Assembly (NCBI RefSeq): GCF_031845305.1
Contig: NZ_JAVREH010000005.1
Coordinates: 176,905 to 240,904 of the forward strand
DNA from: Jatrophihabitans_A lederbergiae
GTDB lineage: Bacteria > Actinomycetota > Actinomycetes > Mycobacteriales > Jatrophihabitantaceae
DNA: 64,000 nt
Direction: 5' to 3'
The first letter of the stretch is position 1. The number at the start of each line of letters is the position of its first letter. The notes under the pieces were generated by a model. That model was not told the DNA's origin. It searched no databases and saw only the letters and a list, made by a program, of their open reading frames with translations. Below, piece after piece: positions 8,270 through 16,339 of the stretch. Made by a program: the position numbers and the translations under genes.

Positions 8270-8479
8270 ATGCCGAGCATGCCCTGGACACCGCTCGCCG
8301 ACGTAGCACCAGACCGGAAGTACGTCGTGATGGCGACGCGGTTTCTTCTCTCTCGCCACCGCCACATACCTGCACTCGTTCGGTCTACCGAACGCTTCCG
8401 CGCCGCTACCAGCGCGTGTCGCCCGCGAGAAGGCGTGGCGAAGGCGCCGGCGGACGCCGTCCTGCATGAGATGGCCTAG
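8270..8479 (+). pseudogene. truncated DUF3291/monooxygenase-like ORF
   Basis: The ORF reads MPSMPWTPLADVAP, DRKYVVMATRFLLSRHRHIP, then ALVRSTERFRAAT, which resembles the first half of a small monooxygenase-like family (typically MASRLPLRSHRHIP-type, about 150 residues). After about residue 45 the match stops and the frame ends at residue 69, overlapping the end of the convergent proC gene by four bases. It is most likely a 3'-deleted remnant that came with the TetR/SDR pair. It could also be a short unrelated ORF. Confidence 0.45.
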
Positions 8480-9309
8480 CCGCCGGAGGCCCGTCCGAGC
8501 TCGGCGGAACGGTTGCTCGCGGCCTCGATGGCGGCCAGGAACGCCGCCCGCACCCCGTGGTTCTCCAGCTCACGGATCGCCGAGATGGTGGTGCCGCCCG
8601 GGCTGGTCACCGCCTCGCGCAGCCGGACCGGGTGCTCGCCGGAATCCCGCAGCATCACGGCCGAGCCGAACAGGGTCTGCACGATCAGCTCCGCCGCCAG
8701 CGCGCGCGGCAGGCCCAGCAGGATGCCGGCGTCGATCATCGCCTCGACCAGGAAGAAGAAGTACGCCGGACCGCTGCCGGACAGCGCCGTGACGGCGTCC
8801 AGCTGTGACTCAGGCACCCGGACCACCCGCCCGACGGCGGACAGCAGCGTGTCGGCGAGGCCCAGGTGCTCGTCGGTGGCCAACGAGCCGGCCGAGATGG
8901 CGGTCATCGCCTCGTCGACCACCGCCGGGGTGTTGGACATACAGCGCACCACCGGCACCCCGGCGGGCAGCGCGGCCTCGATATGCGACGTCGGGATGCC
9001 GGCCGCGATCGAGACGATCAGGTGCTCGGTGGTCACCGATCCGGCCAGCTCGTCGAGCAGCGGATCGATGTCCTGCGGCTTGACCGCGATCAGGACGGTG
9101 CGCGAGGACCGGACCGCCTCGTCGACGTCCACCACCCGCACGCCGTACCGCGTGGTCAGATAGGTGACGCGCTCCGGGTACTTCTCGACCACCACGATGT
9201 CCTGGGGCTTGGCGTGCCCACGCAACAGCCCGGACAGCAGGGCCTCGCCGATCTTGCCGCCGCCGATGATCGCGAGCCCACCCTGGATGCCGGTCATGGG
9301 CGCCATCAT
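8476..9309 (-). CDS. proC: pyrroline-5-carboxylate reductase
   Basis: 277 residues. It catalyses the last step of proline synthesis, reducing pyrroline-5-carboxylate with NAD(P)H. The dinucleotide fold is LAIIGGGKIGEALLSGLLRG near the N-terminus. The family signature is in the second half: TALSGSGPAYFFFLVEAM, then VTSPGGTTISAIRELE. The start could be ATG 9309, 9306 or 9297 (MTGIQ); none has a strong Shine-Dalgarno. It is followed upstream by the Ppx/GppA gene in the same direction, as in M. tuberculosis Rv0496-Rv0500. Confidence 0.95.
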   Translation of the reverse strand: MMAPMTGIQGGLAIIGGGKIGEALLSGLLRGHAKPQDIVVVEKYPERVTYLTTRYGVRVVDVDEAVRSSRTVLIAVKPQDIDPLLDELAGSVTTEHLIVSIAAGIPTSHIEAALPAGVPVVRCMSNTPAVVDEAMTAISAGSLATDEHLGLADTLLSAVGRVVRVPESQLDAVTALSGSGPAYFFFLVEAMIDAGILLGLPRALAAELIVQTLFGSAVMLRDSGEHPVRLREAVTSPGGTTISAIRELENHGVRAAFLAAIEAASNRSAELGRASGG

Positions 9310-9373
9310 TCCAGCATCCGGCCGGACGCGAGCCGGAACACCCCGCCAGCTCCGGACGGGACCTGCCGCACCC

Positions 9374-10300
9374 TCAGCCGATGTGGTCGAGTCGGCGCAG
9401 GATCAACCCCTCGCGCAGCGCCCACGGGCACAGCTGCAGCTCGGTAACGCCGAGCGCCAGCATCGCCTGCTCCGCGACGACGGCACCGGCCAGCGTCTGG
9501 TGGGCCCGGGCCGGTGACACCCCGTCCAGTTCGGCCAGGTCGGCGGCGTCCATCCGCGAGATGAAACCGATGACCTGCCGCAGGCCGTTGATCTGCAGCA
9601 CCCGCCGGGTCCAGGGACCGGCGCTGGACGGCGCCGCGCCCGCCAGTCGCGCGAGCGTCCGGAACGTCTTGCTGGTAGCCACCACCCGGTCGGGCAGGCC
9701 GGCGGCGAGCAGCTCCTTGGCGGGACCGTTCAGCTGCTCGGCGACGTACGTCCGAAGCTTGTCGACCGTCTGCTTGGGCGGGCGGTCGCCGTCGAACCAC
9801 TCCCGCGTCAGCCGGCCCGCGCCCACCGGAACCGACAGCGCCACCTCCGGCACCTCGTCGTTGCCGACCCCGAGCTCCAGCGACCCGCCACCGATGTCCA
9901 GGCACAGCAGCCGGCCGGCGCTCCAGCCGAACCACCGCCGCACCGCGAGGAACGTCAGCACGGCCTCGTCCTCACCGCTCAACACCTTCAGCTCGACACC
10001 GGCCTCGTCCTGGACCCGGGTCAGCACCTCGGCGGAGTTCCGCGCGTCCCGGACGGCCGAGGTCGCGAAGGCCAGCAGCTCGTCGCAGTGCAGCTCCGCC
10101 GCCTGCCGCCGCGCGCCCAGGGTCGCGCCGACCAGCGCGTCCGCACCCTCGATATCGAGGTTTCCGCGCTTGTCGATGTGCTCGGCCAGGCGGAGCACGC
10201 TCTTGCGCGACAGCTGCGGCGTGGGCTGCGCGCCCAGATGGGCGTCCACCACGATCAGGTGGACGGTGTTCGATCCGACGTCCAGAACTCCGAGGCGCAT
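9374..10300 (-). CDS. Ppx/GppA phosphatase family protein (exopolyphosphatase-like)
   Basis: 308 residues of the ASKHA-fold Ppx/GppA family. The phosphate-1 loop is LGVLDVGSNTVHLIVVD at residues 3-19, and the phosphate-2 loop is CLDIGGGSLELGVG. The short, single Ppx-GppA domain form is typical of actinobacterial Ppx1 (Rv0496), which hydrolyses short-chain polyphosphate; pppGpp hydrolysis has also been discussed for the family. ATG 10300 gives the standard MRLGVLDVG start. Its location near phoU and senX3/regX3 places it in a phosphate-related neighbourhood. Confidence 0.88.
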   Translation of the reverse strand: MRLGVLDVGSNTVHLIVVDAHLGAQPTPQLSRKSVLRLAEHIDKRGNLDIEGADALVGATLGARRQAAELHCDELLAFATSAVRDARNSAEVLTRVQDEAGVELKVLSGEDEAVLTFLAVRRWFGWSAGRLLCLDIGGGSLELGVGNDEVPEVALSVPVGAGRLTREWFDGDRPPKQTVDKLRTYVAEQLNGPAKELLAAGLPDRVVATSKTFRTLARLAGAAPSSAGPWTRRVLQINGLRQVIGFISRMDAADLAELDGVSPARAHQTLAGAVVAEQAMLALGVTELQLCPWALREGLILRRLDHIG

Positions 10301-10324
10301 GGCTCAACGCTAGTGCCCCGCCGA

Positions 10325-11293
10325 ATGCCGACTACAGTCGCGGCTGTGTCCGCCAGCGCTCGCGACCTGCCCGTACTCCAGCCCGCGTCGCCCCGCGACC
10401 GGGAGGTGGGCCTCGACTTTCCGCGGGAGTGGATCGAGTACACCGACCCCACCGATTCCGAGCACCACATCCGCGTCGACCTGACCTGGCTCTGCTCGCG
10501 GTGGACGTGCATCTTCGGCCGCGGCTGCCACGGCGTGATCTCCGGACGCGCCGCCGACGGCTGTTGCAGCCACGGCGCCTTCTTCTCCGACGACGACGAC
10601 CTCAAGCGCGTGCGCAAGTACGCCAAGCAGCTGACGCCCGAGACCTGGGAATACCACACGGTCGGCAAGAAGCGCGGCATCACCGAGAAGGACTCTGTCG
10701 GCGACGACGAGGACCGAGTGCGTACCCGGACGGTGGACGGCGCCTGCGTGTTCCTGAACCGTCCCGGATTCGCCGGCGGTGAGGGCTGCGCGCTGCACGC
10801 GCTGGCGCTGCGCACCGGCCTGCATCCCCTCGACACCAAGCCCGAGGTGTGCTGGCAGCTGCCGGTGCGACGGGAGCAGGAGTGGGTGACCCGTCCGGAC
10901 GACACCCGGATCCTGGTGTCCACGGTCACCGAGTTCAACCGCCGGGGCTGGGGCGAGGGCGGCCACGACCTGCACTGGTGGTGCACGTCCTCGCCGGAGG
11001 CCCATGTCGGAGCGGAGCCGCTGTACGTGAGCTACGCCCCCGAAATCACGGCCCTGATCGGCCAGGCCGCCTACGCCGAGCTGGCCCGACTGTGCCAGCA
11101 GCGCCTGGAGCAGGGGCTGCTCGCCCCGCATCCGGCCACGGTGGCCGCGCGGAACGCCGACCGGGGCGTCCTCGATAACGCCGAGACAAGGGGACGGCTC
11201 AGCCGGCGAGGGCCGTCTTCGGACAGTGACTTCCAGCGCCGTGCTCAGGCGGTGCCGGCAGAGCCCGAACGCCGTGGCGGTCGCGGGGCCTGA
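10325..11293 (+). CDS. conserved actinobacterial Cys-rich protein (Rv0495c-like)
   Basis: 322 residues, function unknown. The N-terminal part has a Cys cluster, LCSRWTCIFGRGCHG (Cys 57, 62, 68), then CCSH (Cys 80, 81), and later CVF, EGCALHAL and PEVCWQLP. Such spacing suggests a metal or Fe-S site, but this is inference. ATG 10325 and GTG 10346 are both possible; neither has a clear Shine-Dalgarno. It is divergent from the Ppx gene, exactly as Rv0495c is from Rv0496. The last 16 codons overlap the end of the convergent ANTAR gene, so the C-terminal tail after VAARNADRGVL is probably unconserved. Confidence 0.75.
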   Translation: MPTTVAAVSASARDLPVLQPASPRDREVGLDFPREWIEYTDPTDSEHHIRVDLTWLCSRWTCIFGRGCHGVISGRAADGCCSHGAFFSDDDDLKRVRKYAKQLTPETWEYHTVGKKRGITEKDSVGDDEDRVRTRTVDGACVFLNRPGFAGGEGCALHALALRTGLHPLDTKPEVCWQLPVRREQEWVTRPDDTRILVSTVTEFNRRGWGEGGHDLHWWCTSSPEAHVGAEPLYVSYAPEITALIGQAAYAELARLCQQRLEQGLLAPHPATVAARNADRGVLDNAETRGRLSRRGPSSDSDFQRRAQAVPAEPERRGGRGA

Positions 11294-12018
11294 CCGAGCA
11301 GACCGACGCCCGGCGGCAGGTCGAGCACCCCGGTTTCGGCGACCTCGGCCGCCAGTGCCGCCAGTTTTCGGTGACTGTGCTGGCTGGCGCGGCGCAGCAG
11401 GTCGAAAGCCTGATCGCCGGTCAGCTTGTGTTCGATCATCAGGATGCCCATCGCCGCGCCGATCTCGCGGTTGCTGGCCAGCGCCCGCTGCAGGTGCTCG
11501 TTCTTGGCCTGTAACCGCTCGCGCTGGACGACGGCCATCGCCCGCTCGGCCAGCAGCCGGCCGATCAGCGCCTGCGTGGACGTCGGGCGATAGCCGGAGT
11601 AGCTCAGAGCCAACACGCCGCGGTAACCCTTCTCGCCCTCGATCGGAGGCGGGCTGAACGGGGTGAGCACGGTGTCCTCGGTGACCCGGGCAACGGAGGC
11701 GGGGTTGACGGCGCCGAACAGCATCGCGCTCGAGGATTGCGCCGCGGCGGCGGCGCTCGATCCAGCCAGCGGATCCGCCGTTTCGGGCACCGGGTAGGTC
11801 ACCTGGTACGGCGCCTCGCCATCCCGGTCGAGAGCAACCGTGCACACGTCGCAGAGCAGCGGAACGGCTGCCCGCGCCACGCTGGCGAAGGTTTCAGCCG
11901 GGTCGGACGACGCCGACATCGCCGCCATCACCTGCCCGATCGCGGCGAGCGAGCAATCCGCCGAGACGTCGCCGTCCGGCCGGACGAGGGCAATGGCGCG
12001 GTGGGTTACCGGGTTCAC
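11245..12018 (-). CDS. GAF and ANTAR domain protein
   Basis: 257 residues. A GAF-type sensory region spans about 20-160, followed by a C-terminal ANTAR domain (RERLQAKNEHLQRALASNRE, then AAMGILMIEHKLTGDQAFDL, then LRRASQHSHRKL). ANTAR domains bind paired RNA hairpins and prevent transcription termination, or respond to small ligands through GAF. Actinobacteria have many single-gene GAF-ANTAR regulators. Its gene overlaps the end of the Rv0495c-like gene and precedes regX3 in the minus direction. The ligand is unknown. Confidence 0.85.
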   Translation of the reverse strand: MNPVTHRAIALVRPDGDVSADCSLAAIGQVMAAMSASSDPAETFASVARAAVPLLCDVCTVALDRDGEAPYQVTYPVPETADPLAGSSAAAAAQSSSAMLFGAVNPASVARVTEDTVLTPFSPPPIEGEKGYRGVLALSYSGYRPTSTQALIGRLLAERAMAVVQRERLQAKNEHLQRALASNREIGAAMGILMIEHKLTGDQAFDLLRRASQHSHRKLAALAAEVAETGVLDLPPGVGLLGQAPRPPRRSGSAGTA

Positions 12019-12088
12019 ACCGTCCGCCGAAGGCTACGCACGATTGGTGAGCTGACCGTCAAGTCCGAGGAGCGCGGCCCGAGCGGCC

Positions 12089-12769
12089 TCAGCCCTCGAA
12101 TTTGTAGCCCAACCCGCGCACGGTCAGCAGGAATTTCGGGTTCGCCGGCTCCGGTTCGATTTTGGAACGGAGCCGCTTGATGTGCACGTCCAGGGTCTTG
12201 GTGTCCCCGACGTAATCGGCGCCCCACACCCGGTCGATGAGCTGGCCGCGGGTGAGCACTCGGCCGGAGTTGCGCAGCAGCAGTTCCAGCAGGTCGAACT
12301 CCTTCAGGGGCAGCGAGACCGGTTCGCCCCCGACCACCACGGTGTGCCGGTCCACGTCCAGGCGCACCGGACCGGCCTCGATGGTCGCCGAGACCAGCTC
12401 GTCGGGTTCCACACCCCGACGCAGCACGGCCCTGATCCGGGCGATCAGTTCCCGGTGCGAGAACGGCTTGGTGACGTAGTCGTCCGCGCCCAGCTCAAGG
12501 CCCACCACCTTGTCGACCTCGGAGTCCCGGGCGGTGAGAATGATGATCGGCACCGCGGACTTCTGGCGCAGTGCCCGGCACACCTCGGTTCCGGACAGGC
12601 CCGGCAGCATCAGGTCGAGCAGGACGATGTCGGCGCCGGTCCGGTCGAAGGAGTTGAGCGCGTCCGGCCCGGTGGCCGCGACGGACACTTCGAAACCCTC
12701 CTTGCGCAGCATGTACGACAGTGGGTCCGAGATCGATTCCTCGTCCTCGACTACGAGTACCCGGGTCAC
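12089..12769 (-). CDS. regX3: two-component response regulator RegX3/PhoP-type
   Basis: 226 residues. The receiver domain starts MTRVLVVEDEESISDPLSYM; the phospho-acceptor is Asp52 in LLDLMLPGLSG, and the conserved Lys is in YVTKPF. The C-terminal OmpR-type winged helix ends in RVWGADYVGDTKTLDVHIK followed by RLRSKIEP. With the kinase 34 bases upstream and phoU divergent from it, this is the phosphate-starvation regulator of actinobacteria. It lies in the same direction as senX3 and is probably cotranscribed. Unlike mycobacteria, no long repeat separates the two genes. Confidence 0.93.
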   Translation of the reverse strand: MTRVLVVEDEESISDPLSYMLRKEGFEVSVAATGPDALNSFDRTGADIVLLDLMLPGLSGTEVCRALRQKSAVPIIILTARDSEVDKVVGLELGADDYVTKPFSHRELIARIRAVLRRGVEPDELVSATIEAGPVRLDVDRHTVVVGGEPVSLPLKEFDLLELLLRNSGRVLTRGQLIDRVWGADYVGDTKTLDVHIKRLRSKIEPEPANPKFLLTVRGLGYKFEG

Positions 12770-12803
12770 GGGCGAGTCCTTTCCGTGCGTTCGTCGATCG
12801 TGG

Positions 12804-14132
12804 TCATCGGGTGGCGGTGTCGATCACCGAAGCGGGCAGCGCTGGTGCGGCGACCTCGGCCGCAACGTCACCAGCCTCGGCGTCCCGGCCGGCCAGCGGC
12901 AGCCGGATCGTGAAGGTGGAGCCCGAACCGACCACGCTCCACACCGAAACCCCGCCGCCGTGGTTGGTGGCGATGTGCTTGACGATGGCGAGGCCGAGCC
13001 CGGTGCCCCCGGTGGCTCGGGACCGAGCCGGATCGATCCGGTAGAAGCGCTCGAAGACCCGGTCCAGCTCGGGCTCGGCAATGCCGATGCCCTGGTCGGT
13101 GACGGCGAGCTCGACCCACTCCGTGCCGTCTGCATCGGTGGTGACCCGGCTGGTGACGCCGACTCGGGTGCGCTCCGGGCTGTAGGCGATCGCGTTGTCG
13201 ACCAGGTTTCCCACCGCGGTCGTCAGCTGGATCTCGTTGCCGCACACCAGCAAGCCGGGCTCGGGTCGCGCGAGCACCGTGATGCCGGTCTGCTCGGCGA
13301 GCAGCCGGCTGCGGTCGACCGCCTCCGACAGGACGTGCTCCACGCTGACCGGCGTGGTCCCCGGCAGCGCCTCGGCACCCTGCAGCCGGGACAGCTCGAT
13401 CAGCTCCTGCACCAGCCGCCCCAGCCTGGACCCCTCGCGCTGCATCCTGCTGGCAAAGCGCTGGACGGCCTCCGGGTCATCGGCCGCCTCCTGCACTGCC
13501 TCCGCGAGCAGGGTCAGCGCGCTGACCGGAGTCTTGAGCTCGTGCGAGACGTTGGCGACGAAGTCCCGCCGCACCAGTTCCAGCCGGCGTGCGTCGGTGA
13601 TGTCGGAGAAGCGCAGGACGACGGAGGTGACCCGGTCCCCGGTCCGCAGCGGCATCGCCCGGACCAGGAAGGTCTGGAACTCCGGTCCTCGTCCGACGGG
13701 TGCCAGATCCAGCGAGGCGCTGTCCGGCTCGCCGCTGTCGGTCACCGACCGGACCAGCTCCGAGAGCACCGGAAGGGCCAGCCGGTCCGCGTCCACCACC
13801 CGCATATTGCGCGCGACCGGATTGGCGAGGATGGCGGTCTCGTCCCGGTCGACCACCACCACGCCGACGTCCAGCGCGCCGAGCACCCGCGGCGCCAGTG
13901 CCGCCCCCGGTTCCGGCCGTCCGGACGGCGTCGGCAGGACCCCGGCCGTCGAGCGGCGGACGAAGAGCGCCGCGAGAAACGCCGATACCGCGGCTCCGAC
14001 GAGGAACGCCGCGATGGCCACTGCGAGGGTCACAGCCGCATCGTACGACCGTCCGGCCGCGGCCTCCTGCCAGCTTCGCGGCGGCGAAGGCGGCGTCACG
14101 CACTGTTCACCCCGCGTCTGTGCCGCATTCAT
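12804..14132 (-). CDS. senX3: sensor histidine kinase SenX3/PhoR-type
   Basis: 442 residues. One transmembrane helix is visible at about 31-58, followed by a PAS-like region (about 80-180). The HisKA box is RRDFVANVSHELKTPVSAL with the phospho-His at 197. ATPase motifs follow (NLVDNAIAY, then GTGLGLAIVKHIATNHGG). In M. tuberculosis SenX3 senses phosphate status together with PhoY proteins and activates RegX3. The first 25 residues are polar and may not be translated; a GTG at 14033 is an alternative start just before the helix. The gene is divergent from phoU, with only 44 bases between. Confidence 0.93.
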   Translation of the reverse strand: MNAAQTRGEQCVTPPSPPRSWQEAAAGRSYDAAVTLAVAIAAFLVGAAVSAFLAALFVRRSTAGVLPTPSGRPEPGAALAPRVLGALDVGVVVVDRDETAILANPVARNMRVVDADRLALPVLSELVRSVTDSGEPDSASLDLAPVGRGPEFQTFLVRAMPLRTGDRVTSVVLRFSDITDARRLELVRRDFVANVSHELKTPVSALTLLAEAVQEAADDPEAVQRFASRMQREGSRLGRLVQELIELSRLQGAEALPGTTPVSVEHVLSEAVDRSRLLAEQTGITVLARPEPGLLVCGNEIQLTTAVGNLVDNAIAYSPERTRVGVTSRVTTDADGTEWVELAVTDQGIGIAEPELDRVFERFYRIDPARSRATGGTGLGLAIVKHIATNHGGGVSVWSVVGSGSTFTIRLPLAGRDAEAGDVAAEVAAPALPASVIDTATR

Positions 14133-14176
14133 CGCGGAGCGTCCGGCTGACCACCGCAGGCTTTACGCTGGTCGGC

Positions 14177-14851
14177 ATGCGCGACCTGTATCACGACGAA
14201 CTCGACGACATCGGCAACTCCCTGGTGGCCATGACCTACCTGGCCGGCACCGCGATGGAGCGCGCGACCAACGCGTTGCTGGACGGCGACCTCAACGGCG
14301 CCGAGCGGGTGGTCAGCGACGACACCGCCATCGACGCGCTGCGCGCCGACCTCGAGGCCCGGACGTTCCTGCTGCTGTCACTGCAGCAGCCGGTCGCCAC
14401 CGACCTGCGGGTACTGGTCACCACCCTGCACCTGGTCGCCGACCTGGAGCGGATGGGCGACCTCGCACTGCACGTGGCCAAGGTCGCCCGGATGCGCTAC
14501 CCCGACGTCGCCGTTCCCACCGAGCTGCGCGACGTCATCTCCCAGATGGGCAAGGTGGCGCTGTCGCTGGTGGACAAGGTCGCCGAGGTGATCAAGGGCC
14601 GGGACGTCCAGCTCGCCGCCGCCATCGAGGCCGAGGACGACTCGATGGACGCGCTGCACCGCAAGCTGTTCACCCAGTTGCTCGCCGACAACTGGTCGCA
14701 CGGCACCGAGGCCGCCATCGACATGACGCTGCTGGGCCGCTACTACGAGCGCTACGCCGACCACGCTGTCGGCGTTGCCCGGCGGATCGTCTTCATCGCG
14801 ACCGGTTCGATGCCGGCCGGCTCGGCCGCCGTGAAGCCGCCGAAGAACTGA
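14177..14851 (+). CDS. phoU: phosphate signalling regulator PhoU
   Basis: 224 residues, all-helical, with two related PhoU repeats. The first carries TDLRVLVTTLHLVADLERMG followed by DLALHVAKVA, the second MTLLGRYYERYADHAVGVAR. PhoU (PhoY in mycobacteria) links the Pst phosphate transporter to the SenX3 kinase and suppresses the response when phosphate is sufficient. Its divergence from senX3 supports this. The start ATG 14177 gives MRDLYHDELDDIG, the normal PhoU beginning. Confidence 0.93.
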   Translation: MRDLYHDELDDIGNSLVAMTYLAGTAMERATNALLDGDLNGAERVVSDDTAIDALRADLEARTFLLLSLQQPVATDLRVLVTTLHLVADLERMGDLALHVAKVARMRYPDVAVPTELRDVISQMGKVALSLVDKVAEVIKGRDVQLAAAIEAEDDSMDALHRKLFTQLLADNWSHGTEAAIDMTLLGRYYERYADHAVGVARRIVFIATGSMPAGSAAVKPPKN

Positions 14852-14870
14852 GGCAGCCTTCTGATCGGCG

Positions 14871-15611
14871 TCACTTGCCCTGGTTCGCGACGGCGTGGAT
14901 GGCCGCCTCGGCCGCGTCCGGGTCGAGGTACTCGGCGGCCTTGACCGGCAGCAAGGTCGTCTCGTCCAGCTCATAGCGCAGCGGGATGCCGGTGGGGACG
15001 TTGAGCGAGACGACGGCGGCGTCACTCAGGCCGTCGAGGTACTTGATCAGCGCGCGCAGGGAGTTGCCGTGCGCGGCGATCAGCACGGTGCCGTTGCGCA
15101 GGTCGGGCACGATCGAGTCGTAGAAGTAGGGCAGCAGCCGCGCCACCACGTCGGCGAGGCACTCCGTCCGCGGCACGCTGGTCAGCAGGTTGGCGTAGCG
15201 GACGTCGCGCGCCTGGCTGAACTCGTCGTCGTCGGCGAGCGGCGGTGGCGGGATGTCGTAGGAGCGGCGCCAGAGCATGAACTGCCCGTCGCCGAACTCC
15301 GCGCGGACGGCGGCCTTGTCCTTGCCCTGCAGCGCACCGTAGTGGCGCTCGTTCAGCCGCCAGCTGCGCTTGACCGGAATCCAGTGCCGGTCGGCCGCGT
15401 CCAGGGACAGCTGCGCGGTACGAATGGCCCGGCGCAGCAGCGAAGTGTGCACGACCTCGGGCAGCAGGCCGTGCTCGCGCAGCAGCTCGCCGCCCCGCTT
15501 GCCTTCCGCCTCGCCGGTTTCGGTCAGGTCGACGTCGACCCAGCCGGTGAAGAGGTTCTTGCGATTCCAGTCGCTCTCACCATGGCGGAGCAGCACGAGG
15601 TTTGCGGTCAT
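14871..15611 (-). CDS. gpmA: 2,3-bisphosphoglycerate-dependent phosphoglycerate mutase
   Basis: 246 residues, full length. The catalytic motif is LVLLRHGESDWN with His10. Other signatures are LFTGWVDVDLTETG, RAIRTAQLSLD, RLNERHYGALQGKDK and VLIAAHGNSLRALIKYL with the second catalytic His. It interconverts 3- and 2-phosphoglycerate in glycolysis. It converges with phoU across 19 bases. Its place between senX3 and the YbjN gene is conserved in actinobacteria. Confidence 0.97.
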   Translation of the reverse strand: MTANLVLLRHGESDWNRKNLFTGWVDVDLTETGEAEGKRGGELLREHGLLPEVVHTSLLRRAIRTAQLSLDAADRHWIPVKRSWRLNERHYGALQGKDKAAVRAEFGDGQFMLWRRSYDIPPPPLADDDEFSQARDVRYANLLTSVPRTECLADVVARLLPYFYDSIVPDLRNGTVLIAAHGNSLRALIKYLDGLSDAAVVSLNVPTGIPLRYELDETTLLPVKAAEYLDPDAAEAAIHAVANQGK

Positions 15612-15751
15612 GGCGCCAATCCTGCCATTCGCGATCTACCGCCCGGCGCGCTCACCCACCTCGGCGATGCGTGCCACCTGAGCGGTCAGCCGGCCCAGCA
15701 CCGCCCGGCGGCCGGCAGCAGCTCGGCCAGCTCACCGGCGGTGATGCCGCC

Positions 15752-15783
15752 GTTGGCCGACTCCGCCGTTGGCCGACTCCGCC
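15752..15783 (+). repeat. 16-bp perfect direct repeat (two copies)
   Basis: CGTTGGCCGACTCCGC occurs twice without a gap (15752-15767, 15768-15783), and a partial third start (CGGTCCGTTG) follows. It lies in the 212-base gap between gpmA and the YbjN gene. No gene or hairpin is apparent in that gap. Confidence 0.85.
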
Positions 15784-15823
15784 GGTCCGTTGAACCGGGC
15801 CGGAATGCGGAGTGTCGGGACGC

Positions 15824-16339
15824 TCACCGGCTGACCGCTCCGCCCCGGCGCTTCACGAAGCCCTCGAACGCCGCCAGGTTGGCCAGCGACTCGCCGCGGC
15901 TCTCCCGCCACGCCCACTCCCTGCGGATGGACGAGCCGAAGCCCAGTTCGAGCAGCGTGTTGAAGGCCGAGTCGGCGTAGTCGAGCACCACGCCCAGCAG
16001 CTTGTCGACGGTGTCGGCGGTGATGGCCGGCAGCGGCAGCCGCCCGGTCAGGTAGATGTCGCCGGAGTCGTCGATCGACCAGGACACCGCGAACATCCGC
16101 GCGTTGTGCGAGAGCAGCCACCGGTACACCTGCTCGTGGTTCTCGTCGGGAGCGCGGGCGACGAAGGCCTCGACGCTCAGCCCCTGGCCGCCGACGATCA
16201 GCCAGCAGGCGGTCTTGAGCCGCTTCTGGCCCGGCAGGTTCGCGACGAACCCGCCGGGCCGCGGCTCGGAGAACTCCACGCCGGCGTCGATCAGGGCAGC
16301 GCGGACGATCTCGGCCGCCGCGGTGACGTCGGCGGTCAC
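15824..16339 (-). CDS. YbjN domain-containing protein (Rv0487-like)
   Basis: 171 residues. It starts MTADVTAAAEIVRAALIDAG and contains the YbjN-type core WLIVGGQGLSVEAFVARAP, then VYRWLLSHNARMFAVSWSID, DSGDIYLTGRLPL and LLGVVLDYADSAFNTLLELG. The fold is related to type III secretion chaperones, but the molecular role is not known. It overlaps the end of mshA by four bases, so the two are translationally coupled, as in M. tuberculosis Rv0486-Rv0487. Confidence 0.85.
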   Translation of the reverse strand: MTADVTAAAEIVRAALIDAGVEFSEPRPGGFVANLPGQKRLKTACWLIVGGQGLSVEAFVARAPDENHEQVYRWLLSHNARMFAVSWSIDDSGDIYLTGRLPLPAITADTVDKLLGVVLDYADSAFNTLLELGFGSSIRREWAWRESRGESLANLAAFEGFVKRRGGAVSR

